A stretch of 64,000 nucleotides of DNA from Paenibacillus tengchongensis (GCF_008973665.1 NZ_WACP01000008.1:137752-201751), one strand, 5' to 3'; positions 25,082 through 34,817 are shown, numbered from the stretch's first letter. Notes: generated from the sequence alone by a model not told the origin. A program made the numbers and translations.

Positions 25082-25794
25082 TGTGGCGTGCGCTGTCGGC
25101 GGACTGGCTGAAAATCCGCGGCAAGGGGCTGTGGTTTCTGGTCTTTCTCGGGCCGGCGGGCCTTCTGGCGATGCAGGGACTCAATTTCGGGCTCCGCTAC
25201 GACTATTTAAAGAACATACACCAAGCCGACCTATGGGGCGGGCTGCTGGACAATCTGTCTAATTTCGTGCCGGTGGCCCTTTATCTCGGCGGCACATTGA
25301 TCTGCTCCATGATGGCGAATGTGGAGCACCAGACAAGCTCCTGGAAGCAGCTGTTGGCCCTGCCGGTCTCGCGGGCCGCCGTCTTCCTGGCCAAGCTGCT
25401 CCTGTGCCTGCTGCTGCTGGCCGCTTCCTGCCTGCTGCTGTCTGCGGGAACGGTGGCGCTGGGCTGGATGCTCGGCTTCCAGTCCCAGCCGGTTCCCTAT
25501 ACAGATATTCTGCGGATCGGGTTCCTGGGCTATGCGGCAGCGCTGCCGGTGATCCTGCTGCAGCTGTGGCTGTCATTGGCCGCACGCAATCAGACCTTTC
25601 CCATCGCTTGCGGAATTACCCTGTCGCTGCTAAGCCTCTTCTCGTACTCGCTGTCGGAATGGTTTCCGCTGAACTGGCCGGGCTTGGCCTGGAGCAGTTC
25701 AAAGCCTTGGCTGTTCAGCATCTCGGGCATCTTCCTGGGCCTTCTGGTGCTGCTGCCGGGAGCCTGGCATTTTGCCAGAAAGGATGTGGCCTGA
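25078..25794 (+). CDS. LanE-like ABC exporter permease (238 aa)
   Basis: Six predicted membrane helices, about 240 aa. WKQLLALPVSRAAVFLAKLL after the second helix is the conserved loop of the LanEG/ABC-2 family and recurs in the next gene. GGAGGGG precedes ATG 25078, inside the ATPase gene. It probably forms a heterodimer with the following permease. Confidence 0.85.
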   Translation: MMWRALSADWLKIRGKGLWFLVFLGPAGLLAMQGLNFGLRYDYLKNIHQADLWGGLLDNLSNFVPVALYLGGTLICSMMANVEHQTSSWKQLLALPVSRAAVFLAKLLLCLLLLAASCLLLSAGTVALGWMLGFQSQPVPYTDILRIGFLGYAAALPVILLQLWLSLAARNQTFPIACGITLSLLSLFSYSLSEWFPLNWPGLAWSSSKPWLFSISGIFLGLLVLLPGAWHFARKDVA

Positions 25795-25795
25795 T

Positions 25796-26548
25796 ATGCG
25801 GACCTTTATGCGCATCCTCTCGGCGGAGCGGCTCAAGATGTCGCGTTCCTATCTTTGGATCCTTCTGCTGATCAGTCCGGCGATATCCGTGGTCATCGGT
25901 GCGCTGGCAGATGTTACGGAAGGGACGACAAGCGGCATCACTTGGCAGATTCTGCTCGGGGTCATGGCTATGGCGCACTCCATGCTGTTTCTCCCGGTCC
26001 TGGCAGGCATCTTCGCGGCGCTGATCTGCCGCAGCGAGCACAGCGACGGAGGCTGGAAGCAGCTGCTCGCGCTGCCTGTCACGCGGGGGGCGGTGTATTT
26101 GGCGAAGTTCGCCACAATCCTGCTGCTGCTGGCGGCCGTGCAGCTGCTGTTCCTGGCAGCATTGCTTGGGGTAGGATTGTTCCGCGGAGCGGAAGGGCCG
26201 GTTCCATGGGGGACGCTTGCTTCCAGCATCTTCGGCGGATGGTTCGCCTGTCTGCCGCTGGCTGCGCTGCAGCTGGCCGTATCCCAGCGCTGGACCAGCT
26301 TCGGCGCTCCGCTGGCGCTGAATGTAAGCTTTACAATTCCCAATATGCTGATCGCCAATTCCGCCGATTACGGGCCGTACTATCCCTGGCTGCAGCCGAT
26401 GCTGGCGATGGCTCCGATGTCTTATTACGGGGATGAGAGCTTCGGCGCCTTCAATCTGCCGCTTGAGACGCTTATGATCGTCGTTGCCGGAAGCTTGGTG
26501 CTGTTTCTGGCGGCGGGGTTCCTGTCTTTCCGGAGCAAGGCTGTGTAG
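25796..26548 (+). CDS. LanG-like ABC exporter permease (250 aa)
   Basis: A second ABC-2 permease with six helices, paralogous to its neighbour: WKQLLALPVTRGAVYLAKFA matches the loop in the upstream gene. ATG 25796 starts 1 nt after the previous stop, with AAAGG upstream. The ATPase plus two small different permeases is the LanFEG arrangement for immunity to lantibiotics. No lantibiotic precursor or synthetase gene is seen nearby, so it is more likely a resistance than a producer-immunity system. Confidence 0.85.
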   Translation: MRTFMRILSAERLKMSRSYLWILLLISPAISVVIGALADVTEGTTSGITWQILLGVMAMAHSMLFLPVLAGIFAALICRSEHSDGGWKQLLALPVTRGAVYLAKFATILLLLAAVQLLFLAALLGVGLFRGAEGPVPWGTLASSIFGGWFACLPLAALQLAVSQRWTSFGAPLALNVSFTIPNMLIANSADYGPYYPWLQPMLAMAPMSYYGDESFGAFNLPLETLMIVVAGSLVLFLAAGFLSFRSKAV

Positions 26549-26594
26549 TTTAAGCGGTAGAAGCTGTCTCTCCCTCCATGCTATGATGCCTCCA

Positions 26595-26630
26595 TGGACA
26601 TTGAATACGATTTTTTTTATAATAATCGTA
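26595..26630 (+). promoter_or_regulatory. Promoter with inverted repeat upstream of the ArsR gene
   Basis: TGGACA (26595-26600), a 17-bp spacer, TATAAT (26618-26623). An inverted repeat, TACGATT (26606-26612) and AATCGTA (26624-26630), brackets the -10 and may be an operator. It differs from the ATATGA/TCATAT boxes near 28.3 kb. Confidence 0.5.
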
Positions 26631-26684
26631 GAAGTTCCTATTAACATCCCGGTACCGGGATAGCCTATGGAGGAGGACGGAAGC

Positions 26685-27047
26685 ATGGAGCCGGCGGCAC
26701 TTGAAGATTGCGACAATACATGCAGCGGTTCTGAGCCGGGACCGGATCCGGCGCTGATTCTGCCTGACCGCAGCACGACGGACAAGATGGCGGAGATGTT
26801 CAAGGCGCTCGGCGACCCGACCAGGGTGCGGCTCATTTATGCCTTATCGAAGCAGGAGCTGTGCGTGCATGATCTGTCGGCCATCCTCGATATGGGGCAA
26901 TCGGCGGTATCGCACCAGCTCCGTTATTTGCGGAATCTGCGGATCGTGAAGCGCCGTAAGGAAGGCAAGACCGTATATTATTCGCTGAATGACGCGCATG
27001 TCGAGCAGATTTTTCTGCAGACGCATGAGCACATCCGGCATGAATAG
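26685..27047 (+). CDS. ArsR/SmtB-family zinc-type metal sensor (120 aa)
   Basis: Winged-helix repressor released from DNA by metal. The motif LCVHDLSAILDMGQSAVSHQ, then LRYLRNLRIVKRRKEGKTVY, is the DNA-binding region. The C-terminal helix LNDAHVEQIFLQTHEHIRHE places Asp, His, His and His at the spacing of the alpha-5 Zn(II) site of CzrA/SmtB (D-x-H, then +11 and +14). An N-terminal DCDNTC and the Cys of ELCVHDL could also form an alpha-3N site, as in CadC and SmtB. ATG 26685 follows GGAGGAGG. It probably controls the CDF and P-type pumps nearby, through the boxes at 28253-28280 and 28411-28430. Confidence 0.9.
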   Translation: MEPAALEDCDNTCSGSEPGPDPALILPDRSTTDKMAEMFKALGDPTRVRLIYALSKQELCVHDLSAILDMGQSAVSHQLRYLRNLRIVKRRKEGKTVYYSLNDAHVEQIFLQTHEHIRHE

Positions 27048-27064
27048 AATTATAACATTTTAAT

Positions 27065-27103
27065 GGACAACGTCCCTTCGCCATACGGCGGAGGGACGTT
27101 GTC
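27065..27103. terminator. Terminator between the ArsR and CDF genes
   Basis: GACAACGTCCCT (27065-27076) pairs with AGGGACGTTGTC (27092-27103), with an inner GC-rich extension. It lies between convergent genes. Confidence 0.7.
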
Positions 27104-27171
27104 TTGGTTAGCCATGTAGAGTTAAGGAATGCAAGAGAAGAAGCCCAAGAAAGAGCTTCGTAGCGCCGCAG

Positions 27172-28230
27172 CTACACCCTCAGCTTCCCGTGCCGCAGTG
27201 CAGAATCCTCAATCTGCAGGGTGGCATGGTCAACCCCGAACCGCTGCTCCAGCAGATCTAGGGCCTGCTGCAGAATGAGCCGGAAATCGCTGCCGTCTTC
27301 CACCCGTAGATGACCGCTGAGGGCATCCATTCCCGACGTGATCGTCCAAATGTGGAGATCATGCACGTCCAGCACGCCTTCCACGGACAGCAGGGCCTCT
27401 TCCACGGCGGCGGCATCCACCGTATGCGGGGTGCCTTCCATTAGAATGTGGAAGGCCTGCTTGATGACGTGCCAGGCGCTGCGCAGAATCAGCAGCGCTA
27501 CAAGCACGCTGATGAGCGGGTCGGCGATATACCAGGAGAAGAGCTGCATCAGCAGTCCGGCCAGCAGTGCGCCGACCGAGCCAAGGGCATCGCCCAGCAC
27601 ATGCAGGTAGGCGCTCCGGACATTGATGTTATCGGTGCCGCTGCGGCGCGTGAGCGCCCAGGCGCTGGCCAGATTCGCCAGCAGGCCGACGGCGGCGATC
27701 AGCATCATGGAGCCGCCGGCGACCTCCGGAGGCGCAGCGAACCGCTGCCAGGCTTCCCACATAATAAAGCCGGCGATAATAAAGAGCGTAGCTCCGTTAA
27801 ACAGGGCGGCCAGAATTTCAATCCGGTAAAAGCCGTACGAATTTCTGGCGGTGGCAGGCTTGGCAGCCAGCATTACGGCAATGAGGCTCAGGGCAAGCGA
27901 GGCCGTATCGCTGAGCATATGCCCGGAATCGGACAGCAGGGCCAGGCTGTTCGTAATCAGTCCGCCGGCGAATTCCAGCAGCATGATGCCGGCTGTAATA
28001 ATAAGAGCTGTCAGCAGGCCCGCGCGGGTATTCGGCGCATGAGAATGCGAATGTCCGTGACCTCGAGCAGAAGTGTGTCCGTGGTCATGATCGTGTGTGT
28101 GCATAAGCTCATGCTTGTGTCCATACCCACGTTCATTTTCCTGCCCAAATTCGTCTCCGTGCTCATGACTAGCTTGGTGTTCATGTCCGGTGTTTGTATT
28201 CTGTTTGTTTTTCGGCTTCCGTAGTATCAT
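27172..28230 (-). CDS. Cation diffusion facilitator, ZitB/CzcD-like zinc exporter (352 aa)
   Basis: The N-terminal 65 residues are His-rich (HTHDHDHGHTSARGHGHSHS), then six membrane helices. Zn-site residues are in SLALLSDSGHMLSDTASLAL (helix 2, HxxxD) and SAYLHVLGDALGSVGALLAG (helix 5). The cytoplasmic domain follows (VEGVLDVHDLHIWTITSGMD). It is divergent from the P-type ATPase gene, and both have a palindromic operator. ATG 28230 follows AAAGGGG. Exchange of Zn2+ for H+ is the family activity. Confidence 0.95.
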   Translation of the reverse strand: MILRKPKNKQNTNTGHEHQASHEHGDEFGQENERGYGHKHELMHTHDHDHGHTSARGHGHSHSHAPNTRAGLLTALIITAGIMLLEFAGGLITNSLALLSDSGHMLSDTASLALSLIAVMLAAKPATARNSYGFYRIEILAALFNGATLFIIAGFIMWEAWQRFAAPPEVAGGSMMLIAAVGLLANLASAWALTRRSGTDNINVRSAYLHVLGDALGSVGALLAGLLMQLFSWYIADPLISVLVALLILRSAWHVIKQAFHILMEGTPHTVDAAAVEEALLSVEGVLDVHDLHIWTITSGMDALSGHLRVEDGSDFRLILQQALDLLEQRFGVDHATLQIEDSALRHGKLRV

Positions 28231-28252
28231 CGGTTCCAGCCCCTTTACAAAT

Positions 28253-28280
28253 TAACATATGAATAGTTGCTCATATGTTA
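28253..28280 (-). promoter_or_regulatory. ArsR/SmtB-type operator upstream of the CDF gene
   Basis: A perfect inverted repeat of TAACATATGA (28253-28262) and TCATATGTTA (28271-28280), 8 bp apart. It fits the SmtB/CzrA 12-2-12 pattern (ATATGAAnnnnnTTCATAT-like). Confidence 0.85.
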
Positions 28281-28366
28281 ATAATACATCCGGAAGACTG
28301 GAGAAACAAGAGGAATTCATGATTGTATAGCATGCCTATCCAGCAATGAAATATACGCTCCGCGCA

Positions 28367-28430
28367 TTGACGCTGCCTGTTTAAGGGGCATATAATATGT
28401 GTAACTCAACATATGAACATTTACTCATAT
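28367..28430 (+). promoter_or_regulatory. Promoter and ArsR/SmtB-type operator of the zinc/cadmium ATPase gene
   Basis: TTGACG (28367-28372), an 18-bp spacer and TATAAT (28391-28396). Fourteen bp further on is ATATGAACATTTACTCATAT (28411-28430), a 6-bp inverted repeat matching the box at 28253-28280. Its position near the transcription start suggests repression. Confidence 0.85.
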
Positions 28431-28457
28431 ATAAATATCCCGGGGAGATGAGCCAGA

Positions 28458-30773
28458 ATGAACGCGGTGGAGGGGAAGATCAGACGGCAATGGCTGCTGG
28501 AAGGGCTGCATTGCGCCAATTGCGCCATGAAGATTGAAGACCGGGTGAAGCGGATCGAAGGCGTCTCGGCATGCTCCGTTAACTTTGCCCTGAAGACATT
28601 GACACTGGAGACCACTGTGGCTGATTCGGAGCATGCCGCAGCCGAAGCGCAGAAGACCGTGCATGCGCTGGAGCCTCATGTCCAGCTTAAGGAAGTTGGC
28701 AACGGAGGCCAAAGGTCTAAAGCTAAGCCGGCTGCCGCCCGGGAGGGGGCCGCTGCGGAAGCTTCTTCTGCCGGGAATCCGCCAGAAGGCCACACGCTCA
28801 GCCACGCTCATGCACAGGGCCACGCTCACGCACACGGCCACGCTCACGCACATGGCCACAGCCATGCTGATTCTTCCGGCCACGCGCATGATTACGCCCA
28901 TGACCACAGCCATGGCGGGGAGAATATGCGCGGCACTGTGCTGCGCCTTGCCATCGGCGCAGTGCTGGGTGCTGCAGCGCTGCTCCTGCCGCTGGACGGC
29001 TGGCCGGAGCTGCTGCTCTACATCGCCGCTTACCTGGCCGCCGGCAGCGATGTGCTGCTTACGGCAGGCCGCAATATCGTCCGCGGCCAGATCTTCGACG
29101 AGAACTTTCTGATGGCGCTGGCGACACTCGGCGCCTTTGCGATCGGCGAATATCCTGAAGGCGTCGCCGTCATGCTCTTCTACCAGGTCGGCGAGCTGTT
29201 CCAGGGAATGGCCGTCAACCGCTCGCGGCGCTCCATTACGGCGCTGATGGATATCCGTCCGGAATACGCCTGGCTTAAGGACGGGGACGGACCGAGACGG
29301 GTATCCCCGGAAGAGGTGGGGGTAGACGACCTGATTATTGTAAAGCCGGGCGAGAAGGTTCCGCTTGACGGGACGGTCGTGGAGGGAACCGCCATGGTGG
29401 ATACCTCCGCTCTGACCGGCGAATCGGTGCCGCGTTCCGCCGGACCCGGCAGCGGGGTGCTGAGCGGGTTCATTAACCGCAACGGCGTCCTTACCGTCCG
29501 GGTGACCAAGGTGTTCGGCGAATCGGCCGTATCGCGGATACTGGAGCTGGTGCAGAATGCCTCGAGCCAGAAGGCCAAGACGGAGACCTTCATTACCCGG
29601 TTTGCCCGGAAATATACACCTGCGGTAGTTATTGCAGCGCTGCTGCTGGCTGTTCTGCCGCCCCTTCTGCTCGAGGGGGCCGAATTCTCGGACTGGATTT
29701 ACCGGGCACTGGTATTCCTGGTCATTTCCTGTCCCTGCGCGCTGGTGGTCTCCATTCCGCTCGGCTTCTTCGGCGGAATCGGTGCAGCCTCGCGCAGCGG
29801 CATACTGGTTAAGGGCAGTAATTATCTGGAGGCGCTTAATGATGCGAGAATCGCTGTTTTCGATAAGACGGGTACATTGACCAAAGGGGAGTTTAAGGTA
29901 ACCGGCATTTATCCTGCAGGGGGGACCTCCGAAGCGGAGCTGCTGCGCATGGCGGCGTATGCGGAGAGTCACTCCGGCCATCCGATTGCGGAATCGATCC
30001 GCGCAGCCTACGGACAGGAGATTCCCGCCGGGACGGTGTCGGATTACAATGAAATCTCCGGCCATGGAATATCCGCTGTGGCCGGGGGCCGGGCAGTGCT
30101 CGCCGGCAATGCCCGGCTGATGGAACGCGAGGGTATTGCCGTGCCCTCTCCCGAGACTGCCGGAACGATCGTGCACGTTGCCGTCGGCAGGACATATGCA
30201 GGGCATCTGATCATTGCCGACGAGATTAAGCCTGATTCCCTGCAGGCTGTGCAGGCGCTTAGGGCGCTCGGCATCCGCAAGACGGTAATGCTGACCGGAG
30301 ATTCGGAGGCCGTGGCGCAGGAGGTCGGACGGCGGCTGGGGATTGACGAAGTCCGCGCCGGGCTTCTCCCCGAGCATAAAGTCGAAGCCATCGCCGCTTT
30401 GGAGAAGGAGAAGGGACGGCGGGAGAAAATTGTATTTGTCGGCGACGGCATCAACGACACGCCGGTGCTGGCCAGAGCGGATGTCGGGGTCGCGATGGGC
30501 GGCTTGGGCTCGGATGCAGCCATCGAAGCGGCGGATATCGTCATTATGACCGATGAGCCCGCCAAGCTTGCTGCGGCCATCTCCATTGCAGGGCGTACGC
30601 GCCGGATCGTATGGCAGAACATCATTTTTGCACTGGGCGTTAAAGCTCTATTTCTGCTGCTAGGCGCGTTTGGCATTGCGACAATGTGGGAGGCGGTATT
30701 CTCCGACGTCGGCGTCACCGTGCTTGCGGTGCTGAACAGCATCCGGGCATTGCAGGTACCACAATCCAAGTGA
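28458..30773 (+). CDS. Zn/Cd/Pb-transporting P1B-type ATPase (771 aa)
   Basis: Exports Zn2+/Cd2+. The N-terminal metal domain has LEGLHCANCAMKIEDRVKRI. Residues about 110-155 are a His-rich linker with repeated Gly-His-Ala-His-Ala units. The transmembrane metal site is FLVISCPCALVVSIPLGFFG, the phosphorylation site AVFDKTGTLTKGEF, and the hinge VGDGINDTPVLARADVG. These fit ZntA/CadA rather than CopA. The His-rich repeat arises from a tandem DNA repeat (about 28795-28920). GGGGAG precedes ATG 28458. Confidence 0.94.
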   Translation: MNAVEGKIRRQWLLEGLHCANCAMKIEDRVKRIEGVSACSVNFALKTLTLETTVADSEHAAAEAQKTVHALEPHVQLKEVGNGGQRSKAKPAAAREGAAAEASSAGNPPEGHTLSHAHAQGHAHAHGHAHAHGHSHADSSGHAHDYAHDHSHGGENMRGTVLRLAIGAVLGAAALLLPLDGWPELLLYIAAYLAAGSDVLLTAGRNIVRGQIFDENFLMALATLGAFAIGEYPEGVAVMLFYQVGELFQGMAVNRSRRSITALMDIRPEYAWLKDGDGPRRVSPEEVGVDDLIIVKPGEKVPLDGTVVEGTAMVDTSALTGESVPRSAGPGSGVLSGFINRNGVLTVRVTKVFGESAVSRILELVQNASSQKAKTETFITRFARKYTPAVVIAALLLAVLPPLLLEGAEFSDWIYRALVFLVISCPCALVVSIPLGFFGGIGAASRSGILVKGSNYLEALNDARIAVFDKTGTLTKGEFKVTGIYPAGGTSEAELLRMAAYAESHSGHPIAESIRAAYGQEIPAGTVSDYNEISGHGISAVAGGRAVLAGNARLMEREGIAVPSPETAGTIVHVAVGRTYAGHLIIADEIKPDSLQAVQALRALGIRKTVMLTGDSEAVAQEVGRRLGIDEVRAGLLPEHKVEAIAALEKEKGRREKIVFVGDGINDTPVLARADVGVAMGGLGSDAAIEAADIVIMTDEPAKLAAAISIAGRTRRIVWQNIIFALGVKALFLLLGAFGIATMWEAVFSDVGVTVLAVLNSIRALQVPQSK

Positions 30774-30813
30774 ATTTTAATTAGTAAACAGTCAATCTAG
30801 TGAAAGAAATGCG

Positions 30814-30864
30814 AAAAAATAAGCCTGACAGGTTCCAGCTTATGGGTCCACAGGCTTATTTTTT
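30814..30864. terminator. Bidirectional terminator after the P-type ATPase gene
   Basis: AAAAAATAAGCCTG (30814-30827) and CAGGCTTATTTTTT (30851-30864) form a 14-bp stem with T-runs in both orientations. Confidence 0.88.
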
Positions 30865-30974
30865 GTGCCAAAACTAATCTGAATTGTCTGTTCTTGCCGA
30901 TATAACAGTTGGGTTTACAGCATATGGAATTGATTTTTGCAACGCTGGAGGGACTTAAGTTGGAGGAAAACGAT

Positions 30975-33026
30975 GTGAAGCAACCAAAATTGAAAATGAA
31001 AGCAAAGATTGAAAGTTTAACAGGCTCCAAAAAGGGCGGAAGAACGTGGATACGCGGATCGCTGCAGCGCAAGTGGTCGCTGGTCATTTTAGCGGTGACG
31101 ATTGTGCCGTTGCTGGGTGTAATGGTCTTTTTCATGCAGTATTTCGGTAATGTCACCAAAACCGACAGTGAAGAGCTGACCGAGAATATTCTGAATATGA
31201 ACTCGACACGAATTGAGGAATGGCTGAAGACGCGGACCATGTACGTACAGGATCTGATCGCTCAGCATCCCGAATTCAACCCCGCTGATCCGGATACAAT
31301 CTTTCCGGCGATCAAAGTATTGGAGGACAGCGACAAGGATTCTGAAGGCTACAGCGTCATTAATAAGGATGGCCTGCTGACCAATATGCTGGGGATGACG
31401 GCGGATTCCTCGACGGCTGATTATTTCCTGGAGGCCAAGGAGACGCTTGCTCCGGTTGTGGCCGATATGTCATTTCTGGAAGTGCTCAACAAATACATAA
31501 TCACGGTACTGGTACCCGTTACAGACCAGGAACGTCAATTCGCCGGCGCTATCGCCTTCTCGGTAACGCCGGATGTACTGCTGGAGATGGCCAAGGGCAT
31601 ACAGGTAGGGAAAACCGGGTACGGCTACGTGATTTCAGGCAAAGGTGATTATTACGCTTACACCGATATGGAGCGGATCGGGAAGAATATCACTGACTTC
31701 GCTGCCGGGCCGGAAATGAAGAAGTCGCTCGAAAGAATGCTGAGCCGGGAAAGCGGTACGGAGACGTATAAGGGCGAGAGCGGGACGGTTATCCAATCGT
31801 ATTACAAGACTGTTCCCGGCACCGACTGGAAGCTGGTCGTCGACGTTCCGCAGAGTGAGATTTACGCCAAAATGAATTCCGCGCAGCAACTGGCTACGAT
31901 ATTTATCATCGTGGTCGTTCTGCTGGTGGTGCTCCTGTCCCTCTATTTGACGAAGATGCTGGTGAAGCCGATCAAGGCTGTTTCGGTTGTCATGAAAAAA
32001 GTGGCCGAAGGCCGCCTGAGCGAACGTGTAGCCGTTAACAGCAGCGATGAAATCGGACAGATGGGCGAGAGCATCAATGAGATGATCGCTTCCCTGGCCA
32101 TGATTGTCGGTAAAATAGAATCTACGGTGGCCGAGGTTGCCGTCTCTGCGGACGATCTGCTCAATTATGCCACCCAATCTTCCTATACATCCTTTGAGAT
32201 TACCGAAGTGGTACGGGAAGTTGCGCAGGGTATGGAGGAGCAATTCCGGGGCTCGGAGCAGTCCGCGCGGGCGACGGAAGAGATGGCAATCGGTCTGCAA
32301 AAAATCGCCGAATCCTCGGCCCAGGTATCCGACCAGACGGAAAGTGTCAGCGGCGAAGTGGAGAGCGGTTATGTCGAGATCCAATCGACACTGGAGCAAA
32401 TGAGCGTAATCAGCAGCTCGGCGGCCCAAACGGCGGAGCTGGTCAACACGCTGACCGGGCAGGCGGAGCAAATCGGCCAGATCGTCGATGTCATCTCCGA
32501 CATCTCCAATCAGACCGGCCTTCTCTCCCTGAATGCTTCCATTGAAGCGGCCAGAGCCGGCGAGCACGGCCGGGGCTTCGGTGTCGTGGCCGGTGAGGTG
32601 AAGAAGCTGGCGGAGCGCACGAATGAATCGATTGTGCATATCGTAGAGCTGGTCCGGCAGATTCAGGCCTCGACCGCCAATGCGGCGGTGTCTATGGAGA
32701 AGAGCATCGCGGAAATCGGTGAAGGCATGGGCCGGATGAAGCATGTCGGCGATGCCTTCGAGCATATCCGCTCCTCCATGCGTGAAGTGTCCATGCAGAT
32801 TCAGGACGTGTCCGCTGTCAATCAGCAGATGTCCGCAGGAACCGAGGAGATTACCGCCTCCGTCTCGGATATGCTGACCATTGCCAAGAGCTCATCGGTC
32901 AATGCCCAGGCGGTGGCCGAAGCCTCCACAGAACAGTCCGGATTGATGTCCAAGGTTGTCGATTCGGCGAAATCGTTGACGCTGATGATGAATGAACTGA
33001 AGAGCGAGGTCGAGCGTTTCCGTTAA
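30975..33026 (+). CDS. Methyl-accepting chemotaxis protein with dCache sensor (683 aa)
   Basis: A transmembrane chemoreceptor. An N-terminal membrane helix ([18 protein letters not shown]) precedes a 240-residue extracellular dCache-like domain ([20 protein letters not shown] and [15 protein letters not shown]). A second helix and a HAMP domain follow ([20 protein letters not shown]). The signalling tip is [18 protein letters not shown] with [23 protein letters not shown] 30975 is preferred because GGAGG is 8 nt upstream. It stands alone between two terminators. The extracellular ligand is unknown; cache domains of this type bind amino acids or organic acids. Confidence 0.94.
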   Translation: MKQPKLKMKAKIESLTGSKKGGRTWIRGSLQRKWSLVILAVTIVPLLGVMVFFMQYFGNVTKTDSEELTENILNMNSTRIEEWLKTRTMYVQDLIAQHPEFNPADPDTIFPAIKVLEDSDKDSEGYSVINKDGLLTNMLGMTADSSTADYFLEAKETLAPVVADMSFLEVLNKYIITVLVPVTDQERQFAGAIAFSVTPDVLLEMAKGIQVGKTGYGYVISGKGDYYAYTDMERIGKNITDFAAGPEMKKSLERMLSRESGTETYKGESGTVIQSYYKTVPGTDWKLVVDVPQSEIYAKMNSAQQLATIFIIVVVLLVVLLSLYLTKMLVKPIKAVSVVMKKVAEGRLSERVAVNSSDEIGQMGESINEMIASLAMIVGKIESTVAEVAVSADDLLNYATQSSYTSFEITEVVREVAQGMEEQFRGSEQSARATEEMAIGLQKIAESSAQVSDQTESVSGEVESGYVEIQSTLEQMSVISSSAAQTAELVNTLTGQAEQIGQIVDVISDISNQTGLLSLNASIEAARAGEHGRGFGVVAGEVKKLAERTNESIVHIVELVRQIQASTANAAVSMEKSIAEIGEGMGRMKHVGDAFEHIRSSMREVSMQIQDVSAVNQQMSAGTEEITASVSDMLTIAKSSSVNAQAVAEASTEQSGLMSKVVDSAKSLTLMMNELKSEVERFR

Positions 33027-33049
33027 TATACCGGGAACCCGGCTTAGGC

Positions 33050-33100
33050 AAACACCCCTTGCGAACGTGCCGGCCGGCACATCAGACGCAAGGGGTGTTT
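33050..33100. terminator. Bidirectional terminator between chemoreceptor and lactate dehydrogenase genes
   Basis: A 14-bp stem, AAACACCCCTTGCG (33050-33063) and its complement (33087-33100), between convergent genes. Confidence 0.85.
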
Positions 33101-33109
33101 GGGGTTAGA

Positions 33110-34060
33110 TTAGAGCTGAAGACCTTCGATGCCTCTGCGGATAATGCCGCAGGAAGCTTCAAATTTGGCGGTCTCCTCCTCATTCAAATTCAGTTCCAGC
33201 AGCTCTTGAATACCGCTGCCGCTGATGATGGCCGGTACCCCGGAGCACACCTCCCGCTGGCCGTATTCACCGTCCAGTATCGCCGAGACGGCGATAATCT
33301 TATGCTCATCATTCAGAATGGAACGGGTGATGTAGGCCAGTGCACTGCCGATGCCGAAATGGGTTGATCCCTTGCGGGTAAAGATTTCCCAGCCTGCGTC
33401 CTTGGTCTTGCGGGCGATATCCTCCAGATCCAGGTCCTTGAACCGCTCGCGGTGCTGCTGCAGAATCTGTGCCAGCGGTTTGCCGCCGATAGTCACATGG
33501 GACCAGGCGACAAACTGTGATTCGCCGTGCTCGCCCAGGGCATAGCCGTTCACGCTGCGCGGATCAATCGAGAATACCTCCGACAGCAGCGTCTTGAGCC
33601 GCGAGGAGTCAATGGAGGTACCGGTCCCGATGATGCGGTGGCGGGGCAATCCGGAAATTTTCCATACCATATAAGTCACGATATCGACCGGATTGGCGGC
33701 GATCACGAAGATTCCGTCAAAGCCCCCGGCCATGATTTCCGTTGTAATCTGCTTCGTAATCTCTGCGGCGGCGTCCAGAACATCCAGTCTCGTCTGCCCG
33801 GGCTTCGGATTGGCACCCGCCGTCAGGATAACAACGTCCATGCCGCCGCAATCGGCGGTGGTTCCGGCATAGACCTTGGTACGTGTGCCGGTGAAATCCA
33901 TGCAATGCGAAAGGTCCAGCGCTTGTGCCATAGCACGGTCGTAGGTCCGGTCCACCATCATAATCTCATCGCATACGGCCTGATTGACCATGGAATAGGC
34001 GCAGCTGGAGCCGACCATTCCCGAACCGACGATCGCCACTTTTCTTGATTTTGTTTTCAA
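33110..34060 (-). CDS. ldh: L-lactate dehydrogenase (316 aa)
   Basis: Reduces pyruvate to L-lactate with NADH. The Rossmann start is [20 protein letters not shown], then [20 protein letters not shown] (usually NQKPGETRLD). [32 protein letters not shown] and [20 protein letters not shown] follow, with the catalytic His. Pro at GANPKP and GEHGES for GEHGDS are mild departures. TTG 34060 is chosen for GTGAGG 9 nt upstream; GTG 34075 is the alternative. NAD versus allosteric details are unknown. Confidence 0.9.
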   Translation of the reverse strand: MKTKSRKVAIVGSGMVGSSCAYSMVNQAVCDEIMMVDRTYDRAMAQALDLSHCMDFTGTRTKVYAGTTADCGGMDVVILTAGANPKPGQTRLDVLDAAAEITKQITTEIMAGGFDGIFVIAANPVDIVTYMVWKISGLPRHRIIGTGTSIDSSRLKTLLSEVFSIDPRSVNGYALGEHGESQFVAWSHVTIGGKPLAQILQQHRERFKDLDLEDIARKTKDAGWEIFTRKGSTHFGIGSALAYITRSILNDEHKIIAVSAILDGEYGQREVCSGVPAIISGSGIQELLELNLNEEETAKFEASCGIIRRGIEGLQL

Positions 34061-34237
34061 TTGCCCAGTCCTCACTCTCTTTAGCGATACAAACGATGCT
34101 TCTATTTTACCTGATCCTGCGGCAACTTACCTTACATCGGATAAAAACAGCTGCGGCTGCAGGTTATATAAGGTTATATCCACACAATATGCTATGCGCG
34201 GAGCGGGCTGGGCGCTTATGAATTTTGCCGGCACAGC

Positions 34238-34279
34238 AAAGAGCATTCCATGCGCCAAACGGCGCAGAAAATGCTCTTT
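34238..34279 (-). terminator. Hairpin after the ccdC-like gene
   Basis: AAAGAGCATT (34238-34247) and AATGCTCTTT (34270-34279), with an inner TGCGCC/GGCGCA stem. A short T-run follows on either side. Confidence 0.6.
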
Positions 34280-34310
34280 CGGCAGTATAGAAATCCGGGT
34301 AGCGCCAATT

Positions 34311-34817
34311 TTAGCCCCGGGGCTGCGGAATATGCGCCTCCGGCGGAACCATCAGTGTATAACGCTTGTACATGAACACTCTCCAGTGCAGAATCATGCC
34401 AAAGGCCAGAATGAAGAACAATCCCCCGGATTGCGGAATGGACACATACCGGTTGATAAATTCATGCAGCACGGTGCGGACCAGCAGCAGTCCCAGCAGA
34501 ATAAAGGCAAAGCTCTTGGAGCGCTTGGCATAAATCTCCCCCTCCCGGGCTTCAAATACTGTGCTGCGCATCAGGGGATAGGCAAAGATGAACCAGCCGG
34601 CCAGAAAGGCCAGCACCGCCCACCACCAGGGAAAACGGACTTCAGGCACGACGAACATGGCGAACCCTGTGGCCATGCCCAGCGGGGGAATCCAGATTTT
34701 GCGGAGGGTTACCGGCCGGTGACTGGCTTTCATGCGGATAAAAATCACCATCAGCGCCATGAACACAGCTCCCAGCGTGGAACCGATATGCAGAAATGAA
34801 GGGTTAATGCTGCCCAT
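34311..34817 (-). CDS. CcdC-like membrane protein (168 aa)
   Basis: About five membrane segments. The hallmark MVIFIRMKASHRPVTLRKI after the first helix, and the charged RPVTLRKIWIPPLGMATGF, match the CcdC/YneJ family found next to cytochrome c biogenesis genes in Bacillus. GAAAGGAAC precedes ATG 34817. No CcdA or other cytochrome c maturation gene is nearby. The molecular function of the family is unclear. Confidence 0.82.
   Translation of the reverse strand: MGSINPSFLHIGSTLGAVFMALMVIFIRMKASHRPVTLRKIWIPPLGMATGFAMFVVPEVRFPWWWAVLAFLAGWFIFAYPLMRSTVFEAREGEIYAKRSKSFAFILLGLLLVRTVLHEFINRYVSIPQSGGLFFILAFGMILHWRVFMYKRYTLMVPPEAHIPQPRG

Noticed and set aside
26606..26630. Zur box at the ArsR promoter
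   Set aside because: The TACGATT/AATCGTA arms have the wrong orientation compared with the TCGTAAT-n-ATTACGA Zur consensus.
28425..30377. A 650-codon open frame antisense to the Zn/Cd ATPase gene
   Set aside because: Same reason: it mirrors a gene with all catalytic motifs and has no start signal.
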